From NCBI GenBank assembly GCA_002256245.1, contig NKIU01000001.1, positions 310,001 through 374,000 on the forward strand: a stretch of DNA of 64,000 nucleotides, in the 5' to 3' direction. Source of the stretch: Pseudorhodobacter sp. PARRP1. Lineage in GTDB: Bacteria > Pseudomonadota > Alphaproteobacteria > Rhodobacterales > Rhodobacteraceae. Positions within the stretch are counted from its first letter, which is position 1, and the number at the start of each line of letters is the position of its first letter. The position numbers and the translations under genes were made by a program. The notes below the pieces were generated by a model. That model was not told where the DNA came from and searched no databases. It saw nothing but the letters and a program-made list of their open reading frames with translations. Shown piece by piece: positions 35,800 through 46,800 of the stretch.

Positions 35800-36111
35800 A
35801 TGAAATCACTATTACTGGCGGCCAGCGTGGCCGTAATGCTTCCGGTTATGAGCAGTCTTGCCCATGCGGGGCCGATTGAGAATGCCTGCAACCGGTCGGA
35901 TCGCAAGGCGGCGAACCCGCAACTGTGTGGCTGCATTCAGCAGGTGGCCGACCAGACCCTGCGCGGGGCGGATCAACGCCGGGCTGCGTCTTTTTTCAAA
36001 GACCCGGAAAAGGCGCATAAGGTCTGGATGTCAAAATCGCGCGGCGATGACGAGTTCTGGGATCGCTACAAGGCGTTCAGCGCACAGGCACAGGTGTATT
36101 GCGGCGGCTGA
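35800..36111 (+). CDS. Small secreted hypothetical protein
   Basis: 103 aa with signal peptide MKSLLLAASVAVMLPVMSSLAHA. The mature part contains four cysteines (ACNRSDRK, LCGCIQQVADQTL, VYCGG) and FWDRYKAFSAQAQ. This is a common Rhodobacteraceae periplasmic protein often labelled arginine transporter without support. Its start has GGCAGAG upstream. Confidence 0.7.
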   Translation: MKSLLLAASVAVMLPVMSSLAHAGPIENACNRSDRKAANPQLCGCIQQVADQTLRGADQRRAASFFKDPEKAHKVWMSKSRGDDEFWDRYKAFSAQAQVYCGG

Positions 36112-36140
36112 TGCCTTGGCCTGCCCCCTGCCCCCCTGCC

Positions 36141-36797
36141 CTAGCCCCCGAAGCGGTAGTTTCTGACGTGATCCGGCAGCGCGATTTTGGCGTTTGACGC
36201 AGGGTCTGCAATGGGCGTGCCCATCGTGAAATGGATCGGCAGGATGCCGGCCCAGACCGGGGTTGCCAAATCCTCGGGCGGGTCGGTTGGCATTCCGGTG
36301 CCGATCTTGGCCGAGGCCTCGGTTAATGGCAGGGTCAGGATCGCGGTGGCTTTTAACTCTTGCGCGGTCATCGCGCGCAGCTGATCCCAGCGGCCGGGGA
36401 ACATCTGTTCCATCATTGCGCGCAGGGCCTCGGCCTTTTCGGCAGGATCAGTCAACGCGCGCGCGGTGCCGAATACCATGACCGAGCGGAAATTGACCGA
36501 ATGTTCCAGCCCCGAACGGGCCAGCACCATGGCATCGGTCAGCGTGACCGTGACGCAGACCTGCGCATCGCGGGCCCCGCGCTGGGTGCGGCTGGCAGAC
36601 GAGCCGTGCCAGTAGATATGATCGCCGACGCGCCATTGCAGGGTGGGGATCACCATGGGGGCACCGTTCAGCACATAGCCCACATGAGCGACCGGCATCG
36701 CATCAAGGATGGCGTCAATCGTGGCGCGGTCGTAGGCGGCTTTTTCGTGCATCCGGCGCAAACGGCTGCGGTCAGTGGGCGCGTTGGGTGCGGTCAT
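36141..36797 (-). CDS. Pyridoxamine 5'-phosphate oxidase-family FMN-binding protein
   Basis: 218 aa from MTAPNAP; the 9 codons upstream are possible but less likely. Split-barrel FMN-binding pattern: AHVGYVLNGAPMVIPTLQWRVGDHIYWHGS, VCVTVTLTDAMVLARSGL, and the C-terminal IPIHFTMGTP. This is the PPOX-like NimA-type family. Physiological substrate is unknown. Confidence 0.8.
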   Translation of the reverse strand: MTAPNAPTDRSRLRRMHEKAAYDRATIDAILDAMPVAHVGYVLNGAPMVIPTLQWRVGDHIYWHGSSASRTQRGARDAQVCVTVTLTDAMVLARSGLEHSVNFRSVMVFGTARALTDPAEKAEALRAMMEQMFPGRWDQLRAMTAQELKATAILTLPLTEASAKIGTGMPTDPPEDLATPVWAGILPIHFTMGTPIADPASNAKIALPDHVRNYRFGG

Positions 36798-36850
36798 CGG
36801 TTGGAACTGCCTTTCTGAATGCACGCCCGCAGCGCAGATGCAGGCTGCGG

Positions 36851-36888
36851 GAGCCTCCGGCGGGAGTATTTATCGCCAATGTGAATGG
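36851..36888. repeat. Dispersed GGGAGTATTT-type motif
   Basis: GAGCCTCCGGCGGGAGTATT followed by a GCCAATGTGAA-like end. It matches a family also present at 50047-50082, 57230-57290 and 59262-59298, each in a space between genes. It is likely a widespread Rhodobacteraceae intergenic motif with terminator-like location. Confidence 0.5.
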
Positions 36889-36916
36889 TTAGCCGAGCGA
36901 ATGCCCCGGCGAAAGG

Positions 36917-37468
36917 CTAACGAAACGCGGGCCCGTGTGACCACAGGGTAAGCGACCAGCGGGTGCCTGCGGTGACGGGCGTGACGCGGTGCAGCACAAA
37001 GCTGGGGAAGATGGTGGCGGTGCCACGGGCGCGCGGAGCTTCGGCCACGTTGCTGTCGGGGCGCAATTCCAGCGTGCCGCCTTCGTATGCAGCGGGGTCC
37101 GAGAGTTGCACCACGATGGTCAGCTTGCGCTTGGCGGCCCATTGGCCCGCGCCGATGTCGGAATGCCAGTCGAAATGGCCTTCGCGTTCGGCGGTATAGC
37201 GGGCGACCTGCGGGCTTTCGCCGAAATCGGTCAGATCGAACTGAAACGCCTCGCGGTTGGCTTGCGCAGTGAGCGTGATCATGCGGTCCAGCACCCATGC
37301 GGCTTCGGCGATGTCATCCAGCCAAGCAATGTCAGCGCGGCGGATGGTGTGAGAGGTGGTGCCGCGCACAAGCCCCGCATCTTTCAGGTGATGCGCTGCG
37401 ATCAAAGCGATCAGATCATCGCATTGCTGCGGCGACAGCGCATTGGGAAGGGAAAGATGCGGGGTCAT
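36917..37468 (-). CDS. 2-oxoglutarate/Fe(II)-dependent dioxygenase
   Basis: 183 aa with the jelly-roll oxygenase pattern: Fe ligands His102 and Asp104 (HFDWHSD), distal His160 (VLHRVTPV) and 2OG-binding Arg170 (GTRWSLTLW). It belongs to the prolyl 4-hydroxylase-like/PKHD branch with short length. Target is unknown; possible iron or protein modification role. Confidence 0.85.
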   Translation of the reverse strand: MTPHLSLPNALSPQQCDDLIALIAAHHLKDAGLVRGTTSHTIRRADIAWLDDIAEAAWVLDRMITLTAQANREAFQFDLTDFGESPQVARYTAEREGHFDWHSDIGAGQWAAKRKLTIVVQLSDPAAYEGGTLELRPDSNVAEAPRARGTATIFPSFVLHRVTPVTAGTRWSLTLWSHGPAFR

Positions 37469-37506
37469 GGCGGCCTTTGTAAGCGGAGATTTCCCCGCGA
37501 TCAGGT

Positions 37507-38031
37507 TCAGTTGGCGGGGGCTTCCATGGTGCTGTGATCCATCGTGCTGTGGTCCATTCCGGGCATGTCGGCCATCGGATCGGCAGCAGCATCCGGCTTG
37601 CGGGCGTTATCGACCGGCACGTCCACCATAACCTCGCCCGAGTGTTCGAAGGTCAGGGTCAGGTGGATGATGTCACCGTCTTTAAGATCCTGCCGCAGGC
37701 CCATCAGCATGATGTGATCGCCGCCGCGCTTCAGAAAACGGCTTTGCAGGGCGGGGATCTCGAAGCCTTCGGGCACGGCAGACATGCTCATCACGCCGTT
37801 TTCGCCGGCCTTGTGGGTGTGCATCTCGACCTTATCAGCGACGTCCGAGGCGACCCCGATCAGGCGATCATCGGTGTCGGCGTGGTTCATGATTTCAAGA
37901 AAGACAGCGCCGGTTTTGCCGATGCCGCCGTTGGTGCGGGCATAGGGGTTTTCGATATGCACGCCTTGATGCGCGAAGGCAGGGGCGGCGATAAGCAGGG
38001 CGAAAGCGGTGATAAGCGAATGAATACGCAT
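37507..38031 (-). CDS. Copper chaperone PCu(A)C
   Basis: 174-aa periplasmic Cu(I) chaperone for assembly of the cytochrome c oxidase CuA site. Signal peptide MRIHSLITAFALLIAAPAFA. PCuAC motifs: VEMHTH (ligand His/Met), MSAVPEGFEIPA and HIMLMGLRQDLKDGD. The C-terminal tail is Met/His rich (MADMPGMDHSTMDHSTM), an additional copper-binding stretch. The longer ORF upstream overlaps the DUF2946-like gene and is rejected. Confidence 0.9.
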   Translation of the reverse strand: MRIHSLITAFALLIAAPAFAHQGVHIENPYARTNGGIGKTGAVFLEIMNHADTDDRLIGVASDVADKVEMHTHKAGENGVMSMSAVPEGFEIPALQSRFLKRGGDHIMLMGLRQDLKDGDIIHLTLTFEHSGEVMVDVPVDNARKPDAAADPMADMPGMDHSTMDHSTMEAPAN

Positions 38032-38068
38032 GGGATTTCCTTTGCGGTTGATCAGAGGGAAGGCGAGA

Positions 38069-38419
38069 TCAGGCAAAGGCAGGCGGATCGCGGGCCGATT
38101 GCGGCGGTGGGCTGGAGCCTGCTGCGGGATGCAGCGGCGGCGCAAAGGCGGGGGTGGAAAGCGCGCTGGGGCTGGCCAAAGCGGTTTGCTCGGGCAGCAG
38201 GGCGGCGGTTGTGGTGGTGCAATCGGGGCAGCGGTGCGGATGGGCGATGGGCTTGCCGGTGGCGTCAAGGGTGACGGTGGCAACCCCGCTGCCGCTGGCG
38301 CTGTCGGAACAGATCACCATCTGCTCCGCGCCCTGCATTTCGGCGTGCATCACCGCCGTGCTGACCGAAGTGGCCGCAAGGGTAAGGGCAAAGACAAGGC
38401 TGCAAAGATAGCGGATCAT
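38069..38419 (-). CDS. DUF2946-like, copper-associated secreted protein
   Basis: 116 aa. N-terminal hydrophobic leader MIRYLCSLVFALTLAATSVS, then a CSDSASGSG stretch, HPHRCPDC (a CxxC metal-binding candidate) and a low-complexity Pro/Ala C terminus. Directly upstream of the PCuAC gene, 37 bp away, so probably co-transcribed and copper linked. DUF2946 members are annotated as such next to copper genes. Confidence 0.65.
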   Translation of the reverse strand: MIRYLCSLVFALTLAATSVSTAVMHAEMQGAEQMVICSDSASGSGVATVTLDATGKPIAHPHRCPDCTTTTAALLPEQTALASPSALSTPAFAPPLHPAAGSSPPPQSARDPPAFA

Positions 38420-38494
38420 GGCCTGCGTTTAGCGCAAAGTGCCGCTTGGTGGAAGGCGACAGTTTGTCAACGCCCGCGCGCCTGCCGCAGAAAT

Positions 38495-38527
38495 GCAAAA
38501 AGCCCCGCCAGTCTCAGGCGGGGCTTT
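38495..38527 (-). terminator. Rho-independent terminator of rpmB
   Basis: AAAGCCCCGCC / GGCGGGGCTTT, 11-bp stem with a 7-base loop, followed on the minus strand by TTTTTGC. It lies 21 bp after the rpmB stop. Confidence 0.85.
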
Positions 38528-38548
38528 CGGCAAAAAACGTCGCAAGTA

Positions 38549-38836
38549 TCAGGCGGTTGCCTGTGCCTTGGCGATCTCTTTCTTGATTTTCAGCGCGTCA
38601 ACCGACAGGTCTTCGTCCTTGGCTTTTGCCATGAACGCATCGAGGCCGCCACGGTGATCAACGGTGCGCAGGGCGGCAGCCGAGATTTTCAGCGAGAACG
38701 ACTTGCCCAGAACGTCAGAGATCAGGGTGACCTGATTGAGGTTCGGCAGGAAACGGCGACGGTTTTTGTTGTTGGCGTGGCTGACAGTGTTGCCAGACAT
38801 CGGGCCTTTGCCAGAGAGTTCGCAGACGCGAGACAT
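38549..38836 (-). CDS. rpmB: 50S ribosomal protein L28
   Basis: 95 aa from [16 protein letters not shown], the L28 N terminus, with AGGAAG upstream; an ATG two codons earlier is possible and the longer ORF is not. Basic [17 protein letters not shown] and [21 protein letters not shown] are L28 signatures. Monocistronic, closed by a strong terminator. Confidence 0.95.
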   Translation of the reverse strand: MSRVCELSGKGPMSGNTVSHANNKNRRRFLPNLNQVTLISDVLGKSFSLKISAAALRTVDHRGGLDAFMAKAKDEDLSVDALKIKKEIAKAQATA

Positions 38837-39229
38837 GGTCATCTTCCTTGTCAGTTTAAGACGAATGGGCAGCCACCGATGGGCAGCACCCGAATTTGAT
38901 TTCGGGCATTTACGGGTAATCCGGGGGCGCGTCAAGCGTGCAAGCCGATAAAAGCCCGGTGAAACACCCGAAGATACGCAGGTTCGGGCACAAATTTCGC
39001 CAAGACGCCACAGCGCCCCACCGCGTTTTGCCGCCCTGCCCCGCCCGATTCTGCCCCGCCCCGCCCAGCCTTTGGCGCAACGCCGGTCGCAGCCGTCGCG
39101 GATTTACCACAAGCCTCTGAGAAGTTAACGGAATCTTACTTTTTTGCGCCAAAGTTTCGACATATTTGGCATAATCGGCCTGCAAATAGACCCGGGCGTC
39201 AGATCCGGGCAAGCGAGCAGAGTAGTAAA
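38837..39229. other. Intergenic region upstream of the RTX-Hint gene
   Basis: 393 bp without a gene. A palindrome GCCAAA-N11-TTTGGC (39148-39170) and an AT-rich patch at about 39120-39165 are the likely promoter and operator area for the RTX gene. Confidence 0.4.
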
Positions 39230-42200
39230 TTGGCAACTATCAATGGAACGACAGGGAACGATTCCCTGATCGGCACGATTGGCGCGGATTCCATCTCCGG
39301 CGGGATCGGCAATGACTCGCTTTACGGCGGCGCGGGCAGCGACTCGATTTACGGCGGCGACGGCAATGATCTGCTGGTCGGCGGCACCGGATCGGATCGG
39401 CTGGAAGGCGGGCTGGGGGTGGATACGGCGGATTACACCGCCTCGACCACGGCGGTTTCTGCCAATCTGACGACGGGTCTGGGTGCGGGCGGTGACGCGG
39501 CAGGCGATACGCTGGTGGGCATCGAGAACCTGATCGGCAGTGGTTTCAACGATACGCTGACCGGCGATGGCGGTGACAACGCTCTGTATGGGGCGGCGGG
39601 CAACGATTCGCTGAGTGGCGGGGCGGGCAACGACAGCCTTTACGGTGGAAACGGCAGCGACACGCTTGCGGGCGGCGCGGGGGCCGACCTGCTGGACGGC
39701 GGCGCGGGCTATGACGATGTGAATTATTCGGCCTCAGCCACGGGGGTCAATGTTGATCTGACGGCAGGCACCGGCACGGGCGGCGATGCGCAGGGCGATG
39801 TGCTGGTGTCGATCGAGGATGTGATCGGTTCGGGATTTGCCGACACCATCACCGGGTCTGCCATCGACAACATCCTGTATGGCGCGGCGGGTGCCGATCT
39901 GCTGGATGGCGGCGCGGCCAATGACACGCTGTATGGCGGCAACGACAACGACACGCTGATTGGCGGCGCGGGCGCGGACAGTCTGTTTGGCGGCGCGGGC
40001 GTTGATACCGCCGATTACAGCACCGCAACGGCTGGCGTTGCGGCCAGCCTGACCACCAACACCGGCACCGCAGGCGATGCGACGGGCGATACGTTCAACA
40101 CCATCGAAAACCTTGCAGGTTCGGGCTTTAACGACACGCTGGTGGGCGATGGCAATGCCAACGCGCTGTATGGCGCGGCGGGGGCGGACAGCCTTTCGGG
40201 CTTGGCGGGCGTCGATAGCCTGTATGGCGGCGACGGCAACGACACGCTGATTGGCGGTGCCGGGTCTGACGTGCTGGACGGCGGCCTTGGCATTGATACG
40301 GCAGATTATTCTGCGGCGACTTCGGCGGTGACGATCAATCTTGCGACCAATGTCAACGCGGGCGGGGATGCGGCGGGTGACAGCCTGACCAGCATCGAGG
40401 TGGTGATCGGCTCTGCCTTCAACGATAGCCTGACCGGCGACGCAGGGGCCAACACGCTTTACGGCGGTGCGGGCAATGACACGCTGAGCGGCGGCAATGG
40501 CGGCGATCTGCTGGATGGCGGCGCAGGAACTGCCGATGTGGTGGATTACACGGGCTCTGGTGCGGGGGTTACGATAAACCTTGCGGGCGGCACGGCTGCG
40601 GGCGGCGATGCCAGCGGTGATACGCTGGTGGGTATCGAGAACATCGTAGGCTCGGGTCTGGCGGATGTGATCATCGGCGACGGCGCGGCCAACGTGTTTT
40701 ACGGCGCGGCGGGTGACGATGATCTGGAAGGCGGCGCAGGCAACGACACGCTTTATGGCGGCGCGGACAACGATACGCTGGCAGGCGGGGTGGGCAATGA
40801 CCTGCTGGATGGCGGCGCGGGCATTGATACGGCGGATTACTCGGGCGCGGCCGCGGCCGTGGCGGTCAGCCTGACCACCGGCACCGGCACGGCAGGCGAG
40901 GCTGCGGGCGATGTGCTGACCGGCATCGAGAACCTGCTTGGTTCGGCGTTCAATGACACGCTGACCGGCGACGGCAACGCAAACGCGCTGTATGGCGGGC
41001 TTGGCAATGACAGCCTGAATGGTGCCGCTGGCGTCGATAGCCTGTATGGCGGTGACGGCAACGACACGCTGATCGGCGGTGCGGGCGGCGACCTGATCGA
41101 GGGCGGCGCGGGCGTTGATACGGCGGATTATTCGGCATCGGCTGCCGGGGTGACCATCAACCTTGCAACCGGCGTTGAGACGGGCGGCGATGCCGCGGGC
41201 GATACGCTGGTGGGCGTCGAGAACATCATCGGTTCGGGTGCCGCAGATAGCCTGACGGGCGATGCCGGGGCCAATGTGCTGGACGGTGGCGCTGGCAACG
41301 ACACGATTTCGGGCGGGGCCGGAGCCGATACGCTGATCGGCGGCGCAGGCACCGATACGGCGGATTACGCAAGCTCGGGTGCGGGCGTGGCGATCTCGCT
41401 GGCAGCGGGCACGGCATCGGGCGGCGATGCCACGGGCGATGTGTTGAGCGGGTTCGAGAACCTGAGCGGTTCGGCCTTTAGCGACACGCTGACGGGCGAT
41501 GCGGCGGCCAATGCGCTGAGTGGTGCGGATGGCAACGATCTGCTTTACGGTGCAGCGGGCATCGACAGCCTTTATGGCGGCACCGGCAATGACACTTTGT
41601 CTGGCGGCGCAGGGGCTGACAGTCTGGACGGCGGCGCAGGCATCGACACCGCCGATTACAGCGCCTCGACAGCGGCGGTGAACGTCAACCTGAATGGTGG
41701 CGCGAATACCGGCGGCGATGCGGCGGGCGATACGCTGGTGGGCATCGAGAACCTGACCGGCTCGGCGTTTGCAGATGTGTTGACGGGCAATGCCGGCAGC
41801 AATCTGCTGTCGGGCGGGGCTGGCAACGACAGTCTTTATGCGGGGGACGGCGACGATACGCTGATCGGCGGCGCGGGTGCCGATATCCTGAACGGCGGCG
41901 CCGGGATGGATTTTGTCGATTACTCGAGCAGCAGCGCGGGGGTGTCGATCAACCTGACCACCTGGACCGCGCTTTACGGCGATGCGCAGGGCGATCAGTT
42001 GACCGGCGTCGATGGCGTCATCGGCTCGGCCTTCAACGATACGATCATTGGGTTTGACGAGGTCGGCCTGTCGGGCGACGTGTTCACCAACGTTCTGTAT
42101 GGCGCTGCGGGCGACGACTATCTGGACGGCCGGGCCAGCAACGACATTCTGTTTGGCGGGTCTGACAATGACACGCTTTATGGCGGCACGGGCGACGATA

Positions 42201-43687
42201 CCGGCTATGGCGGCACCGGCAATGACGCGATCTATGGCGGTGACGGCAACGATGCCTCGTTCGGCGAGGAGGGGAATGACCTCATTTACGGCGGCGCGGG
42301 CAATGACGCCGCCGACGGTGGCGACGGCAACGACAGCGTTTATGGCGTCGCGGGCAATGACACGGTGTTGGGCGGCGCAGGCAATGACGCGGCGTATGGC
42401 GGCGATGGCAACGACACCGTCGATGGCGGCGACGGCAACGACAGCGTTTATGGCGATGCGGGCAATGACTCCGTCTTGGGTGGCGCTGGCAACGACAGCG
42501 TCTATGGCGGTGACGGCAACGACAATGCCGATGGCGGCACCGGCGACGATCAGGTTTACGGTGGCGCGGGCAATGACATCGTATCGGGCGGCGATGGCAA
42601 TGATCTGGTCGATGGTGGCACCGGCAACGACAGCCTGTTTGGCGGGCTGGGCAACGACACGCTGCAAGGCGGCGACGGCAACGACAGTCTGGACGGCGGT
42701 GCGGGCAACGATCAGCTTTATGGCGGCACCGGCAACGACGCGATGGACGGCGGGCTGGGCAATGATCTGCTGGACGGTGGCACCGGCAACGACACGCTGT
42801 CGGGCGGCGATGGCAATGATGTGCTTTACGGCGGTGACGGCGGCGATGCGCTTTATGGCGGCGCGGGGGCTGATACGCTGGTGGGCGGCACCGGCGCGGA
42901 TACGATCTATGCGGGCGCAGGCGATGTGGTTGACGGCGGCACCAGCGGCACCGACTGGGACGTGCTGGATCTGACCGGGCAAGCGCCGTTCAAGATCATC
43001 CGCGATCCGCTTAATCATCTGAACGGCACCGTGAATTTCTTTGATGGCAGCGGGCATCTGATCGGCACGCTGACCTTCACCAACATCGAAAGCATCGTGT
43101 CGTGCTTCACGCCGGGAACCCGCATCGCCACTCCGGTGGGCGAAGTGGCGGTCGAAGACCTGCGGGTGGGCGATATGGTGGCCACGCGTGACAACGGCAT
43201 GCAGCAAATCCGCTGGATCGGCTCGCGGCGGATCACACGCGCAGAACTGCACGCCGATGAAAGCCTGCGGCCTATCCTGATCCGCGCGGGCGCCTTGGGG
43301 CATGGCTTGCCGGAAACCGATATGATGGTGTCGCGCCAGCACCGCATGCTGCTCAGCGGGCCGCGTGCCGAGTTGCTGTTTGGCAGCGATGAGGTGCTGG
43401 TGCGCGCGCAGCACTTGCTGTGCCTGCCGGGGGTTTCGGTGGCAGAGGTCGAGGCTGTGACCTACCTGCACATCCTGTTTGACCGCCACGAGGTGATTTT
43501 GGCCGATGGTGCCTGGAGCGAAAGCTTCCAGCCCGGCGATCGCACGATGGGCGGTATGGATGCAGACCAACGCGATGAAATCTACAAGATTTTCCCCGAT
43601 CTTGCACAGGAAGGCCAACTCGCCCGGTTCGAGGCGGCGCGACCAACGCTGAAATCCTTCGAGGCCAGGGTCTTGTTGGCCGCCTGA
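39230..43687 (+). CDS. Large RTX calcium-binding protein with C-terminal Hint domain
   Basis: 1,485 aa. TTG start; [15 protein letters not shown] is the usual opening of Rhodobacteraceae RTX proteins. Residues ~60-950 hold ten ~95-aa modules (motif DTADYSxS...G-D[14 protein letters not shown]...D-x-LTGD). Next is a dense run of GGxGNDxLxGG nonapeptides binding calcium (~955-1240). The C-terminal ~195 aa begin [20 protein letters not shown], a Hint domain for autoprocessing. Such proteins are exported by a type I system, not found in the window. Confidence 0.92.
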   Translation: MATINGTTGNDSLIGTIGADSISGGIGNDSLYGGAGSDSIYGGDGNDLLVGGTGSDRLEGGLGVDTADYTASTTAVSANLTTGLGAGGDAAGDTLVGIENLIGSGFNDTLTGDGGDNALYGAAGNDSLSGGAGNDSLYGGNGSDTLAGGAGADLLDGGAGYDDVNYSASATGVNVDLTAGTGTGGDAQGDVLVSIEDVIGSGFADTITGSAIDNILYGAAGADLLDGGAANDTLYGGNDNDTLIGGAGADSLFGGAGVDTADYSTATAGVAASLTTNTGTAGDATGDTFNTIENLAGSGFNDTLVGDGNANALYGAAGADSLSGLAGVDSLYGGDGNDTLIGGAGSDVLDGGLGIDTADYSAATSAVTINLATNVNAGGDAAGDSLTSIEVVIGSAFNDSLTGDAGANTLYGGAGNDTLSGGNGGDLLDGGAGTADVVDYTGSGAGVTINLAGGTAAGGDASGDTLVGIENIVGSGLADVIIGDGAANVFYGAAGDDDLEGGAGNDTLYGGADNDTLAGGVGNDLLDGGAGIDTADYSGAAAAVAVSLTTGTGTAGEAAGDVLTGIENLLGSAFNDTLTGDGNANALYGGLGNDSLNGAAGVDSLYGGDGNDTLIGGAGGDLIEGGAGVDTADYSASAAGVTINLATGVETGGDAAGDTLVGVENIIGSGAADSLTGDAGANVLDGGAGNDTISGGAGADTLIGGAGTDTADYASSGAGVAISLAAGTASGGDATGDVLSGFENLSGSAFSDTLTGDAAANALSGADGNDLLYGAAGIDSLYGGTGNDTLSGGAGADSLDGGAGIDTADYSASTAAVNVNLNGGANTGGDAAGDTLVGIENLTGSAFADVLTGNAGSNLLSGGAGNDSLYAGDGDDTLIGGAGADILNGGAGMDFVDYSSSSAGVSINLTTWTALYGDAQGDQLTGVDGVIGSAFNDTIIGFDEVGLSGDVFTNVLYGAAGDDYLDGRASNDILFGGSDNDTLYGGTGDDTGYGGTGNDAIYGGDGNDASFGEEGNDLIYGGAGNDAADGGDGNDSVYGVAGNDTVLGGAGNDAAYGGDGNDTVDGGDGNDSVYGDAGNDSVLGGAGNDSVYGGDGNDNADGGTGDDQVYGGAGNDIVSGGDGNDLVDGGTGNDSLFGGLGNDTLQGGDGNDSLDGGAGNDQLYGGTGNDAMDGGLGNDLLDGGTGNDTLSGGDGNDVLYGGDGGDALYGGAGADTLVGGTGADTIYAGAGDVVDGGTSGTDWDVLDLTGQAPFKIIRDPLNHLNGTVNFFDGSGHLIGTLTFTNIESIVSCFTPGTRIATPVGEVAVEDLRVGDMVATRDNGMQQIRWIGSRRITRAELHADESLRPILIRAGALGHGLPETDMMVSRQHRMLLSGPRAELLFGSDEVLVRAQHLLCLPGVSVAEVEAVTYLHILFDRHEVILADGAWSESFQPGDRTMGGMDADQRDEIYKIFPDLAQEGQLARFEAARPTLKSFEARVLLAA

Positions 43688-43706
43688 TCCGGTTTTGTCA
43701 TGCCTG

Positions 43707-43747
43707 CACAAACGCCGCAGCCGAACGGTCTGCGGCGTTTGTGTTTT
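43707..43747 (+). terminator. Strong terminator of the RTX-Hint gene
   Basis: Perfect 14-bp stem CACAAACGCCGCAG / CTGCGGCGTTTGTG with a 9-base loop, followed by TTTTGC. It lies 20 bp downstream of the stop and separates the two convergent RTX genes. Confidence 0.88.
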
Positions 43748-43785
43748 GCACTGACCCACTGATCGTATATGCCGATCAGAAATGC

Positions 43786-43821
43786 CCTTGGGGCCAGCCG
43801 AAACATCGACCAGCCCCAAGG
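43786..43821. terminator. Second hairpin between the convergent RTX genes
   Basis: CCTTGGGGC / GCCCCAAGG, 9-bp stem with an 18-base loop, followed on the plus strand by TTTTG and ending 20 bp before the stop of the leftward RTX gene. Possibly a terminator for the leftward gene, less certain as the T-run on that side is poor. Confidence 0.5.
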
Positions 43822-43840
43822 TTTTGAATAGACTTTCCGA

Positions 43841-46800
43841 TCAGGTGAACAGGAAGTCCCCGCCAGAAAGCTGCGTCGCATCGGTCAGGCCAGCCATCCG
43901 GATGGTCAGATCGGTCGAGCCGTTGCCGTCAAAGTCCAGTTGCAGCGCCCCCGCGATGAAGCGGGCTTCGGTGTTCGCCGTGCCAGAGAACGACGAGTCG
44001 CCGATATAGGCGAAGGTGCCGGTCAACAGCCCCACGAACTCGAGCAAATCGCCCTCGGCCACACCACCATCAAGGGCGTTGAAATCCGAAATCGTCGCCT
44101 GCGATGTCGAAGCCGATACGAACACGAAGTGATCCGCCCCGGAACCGCCAATCAACACATCCGCGCCGCTGCCACCTGCCAGGGTGTCATCCCCGGCCAT
44201 GCCGTTCAGAATGTTCTTGGCCGAGTTGCCGGTCAGCACGTTGTTCAACTCGTTGCCCGTGCCATTCACCCCGAAGCTGCCGGTCATGGTCAGGTTTTCG
44301 AAGTTTGCCCCAAGCACGTGGTTCACCGACGACCGCACCAGATCGACGCCCGCGTTCAGGCCCTCGCTGACGATATCTCCAGCATTGTCAATGTTGTAGG
44401 TATCGTCGCCAGCACCACCCGACATGCTGTCGGCACCGCCGCCGCCGTCCAGCGTGTCGTTCCCGGCAGCACCGTCCAGCGTGTCGTTGCCCGTGCCAGC
44501 AGTCAGCAGGTTGTTGCCTGCATTGCCGGTCAGGATGTTTGCCGACGAGTTACCCGTGGCATTGATGTTGTCGGTCCCGGTCAGGGTCAGGTTTTCCACA
44601 GCCCCCAAGATCGCATAGCTGACCGAGGCATAAACCGTGTCGGTGCCTTGGCCGGTCTGTTCGGACACCTGATCTGCCGCGCTGTCCACGATGAACGAGT
44701 CATCCCCAAGACCGCCCGTCATCGTGTCATTGCCAGTGCCGCCGTCGAGCGTATCGTTACCCGCGCCGCCGGTGATGGCATCATTGCCAGCCATGCCCGA
44801 CAGGTAGTTGTCCTGCCCGTTGCCGATCATGATGTTGGCGTTCAGGTTACCGGTGCCGTTCACTGAACTGGTGCCGTTCAGCGTCAGATTTTCCAGTGCG
44901 GCGGCAAGCGTGAAGTTGACCGACGAGAACACGGTGTCCGCGCCCTGTGCATCCAGTTCAACCACCACATCATCAAGCGAGTCGACATAGTAGGTGTCGT
45001 TGCCCAAACCACCGATCATCGAGTCGTTTCCGGTGCCGCCGTTCAGCGTGTCAGCGCCAGCGCCAGCGCCACCATCCAGCGTATCGTTGCCAGCCAGGCC
45101 GCTCAGGTTATTGGCCCCCAGATTGCCGGTCATCACGTTGCCGCTTGCGTTGCCAACACCGCTCAGGCCCGACGATCCGGTAAAGATCAGATTCTCGAGG
45201 TTTCCAGCCAATGTCCAGTTCACCAAGCTGCTGACGGTGTCAGTGCCGTTACCAGCCCCCTCGAGAATCGAGTCAGTCAGCGAGTTGACAAAGTAAAGAT
45301 CATCGCCCGCGCCACCATAAAGCACATCGTTGCCGCTGGCGCCGCTTGCACCAGAGTCGAGGGTGTCGTTTCCTGCGCCACCATAGACGGTGTCGTTGCC
45401 CGATTCACCCGACAAGATGTTGTTGCCGCTGTTGCCGATAACGATGTTGCCAAGGTTGTTGCCGTGGCCTTCAATATTTGCGGTGCCAAGCAGGTTCAGG
45501 TTCTCGGTGAAGGACGTCAGCGTCCAGTTGACGGTCGAGTCAACGGTATCGATACCGCCGGTATTCAACTCGAAGGTATTGTCCGCAACGCTGTCCACGA
45601 TGAAGCGATCATTGCCATCGCCCCCCGTCATCGAGTCGTTGCCGGTGCCGCCGTCGAGGGTGTCGTTCCCTGCTCCGCCAAACAGCGCGTCGTTGCCAGC
45701 CAAGCCCGACAGCAGGTTTGCCCCGGTGTTGCCGGTCAGAACGTTGGCCACGCTGTTACCGGTCGCCGTCAGGTCAGCGGTGCCCAGCAAGGTGGCGTTC
45801 TCGAAATTGGTCAACAGCGTGTAGTTGAAGGTGGTCTGCACCGTGTCGATACCTTCATCGAGGGCTTCGACCACCACATCGTTGGCATTGTCGAGGATGA
45901 AGATGTCGTTGCCTGCGCCGCCGATCAGGCTGTCATTGCCGGTGCCGCCATCCAGCGTGTCGCCGCCAGCACCGCCAGAGATCGTGTCATTACCGGCCAA
46001 GCCAAGCAGCATGTTCTGCCCGCCATTGCCGGTGATGGTGTTGGCGGTCGCGTTGCCGGTTGCGTTGATGCTTGCTGCGCCGTTCTGGATCAGGTTCTCG
46101 ATATTGTCGCTCATCGTCCAGGTTGCCCCGGTGATGACGGTATCGTTGCCTTGGCTCAACTGCTCGGTCACGATATCGGTGGTGGCGTTGATGGTGTAGG
46201 TATCATCGCCCACGCCGCCTGCCGCAACGTCGTTGCCGATGCCGCCGTCAAGGCTATCGTTGCCAGAGCCGCCATACAGCGTGTCGTTGCCAGTGCCGCC
46301 GGTCATGTTGTTGTTGCCGCTGTTGCCGGTCATGGTGTTGTCAGAGACGTTGCCGGTCGCGTTGATGTTGGCGGTGCCCGAGAGGATCAGGTTTTCAACA
46401 TAGCGGTCCATGGTGATGGTGGCCGAGCTTTCCACGGTGTCGATGCCGCCGCCGTCCAATTCGAAGATTTCGTCGCCCGAGCTGTCAACATAGTAATAGT
46501 CGTTGCCCGACCCGCCCGTCATGTCGTCAGACCCGGTGCCGCCGTCCAGCGTGTCGTTGCCGGCATTGCCGATCAGCGAGTCGTTGCCTGCAAGACCCGA
46601 CAGCAGGTTGTTGCCTGCGTTGCCGGTCATCAGGTTGCCGACCGCGTTGCCGATGCCGCTGATGTTTCCGGTATCGTCCAGCAACAGGTTTTCAAAGTTG
46701 TCGGCCAGCGTCCAGTTGACCGTGGTCTGCACGGTGTCGATGCCTTCGTTGGCCAGTTCGACCAGCACGTCATTCAGGCTGTCCACCTGATAGAGATCGC

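Noticed and set aside
38910-39236. 108-codon minus frame upstream of the RTX-Hint gene
   Set aside because: Low-complexity Gly/Arg translation over the likely RTX promoter; no start signal.
39734-43819. 1,361-codon frame antisense to the RTX-Hint gene
   Set aside because: Shadow of the repeated GC-rich RTX codons on the opposite strand; the plus frame has unmistakable RTX and Hint motifs.
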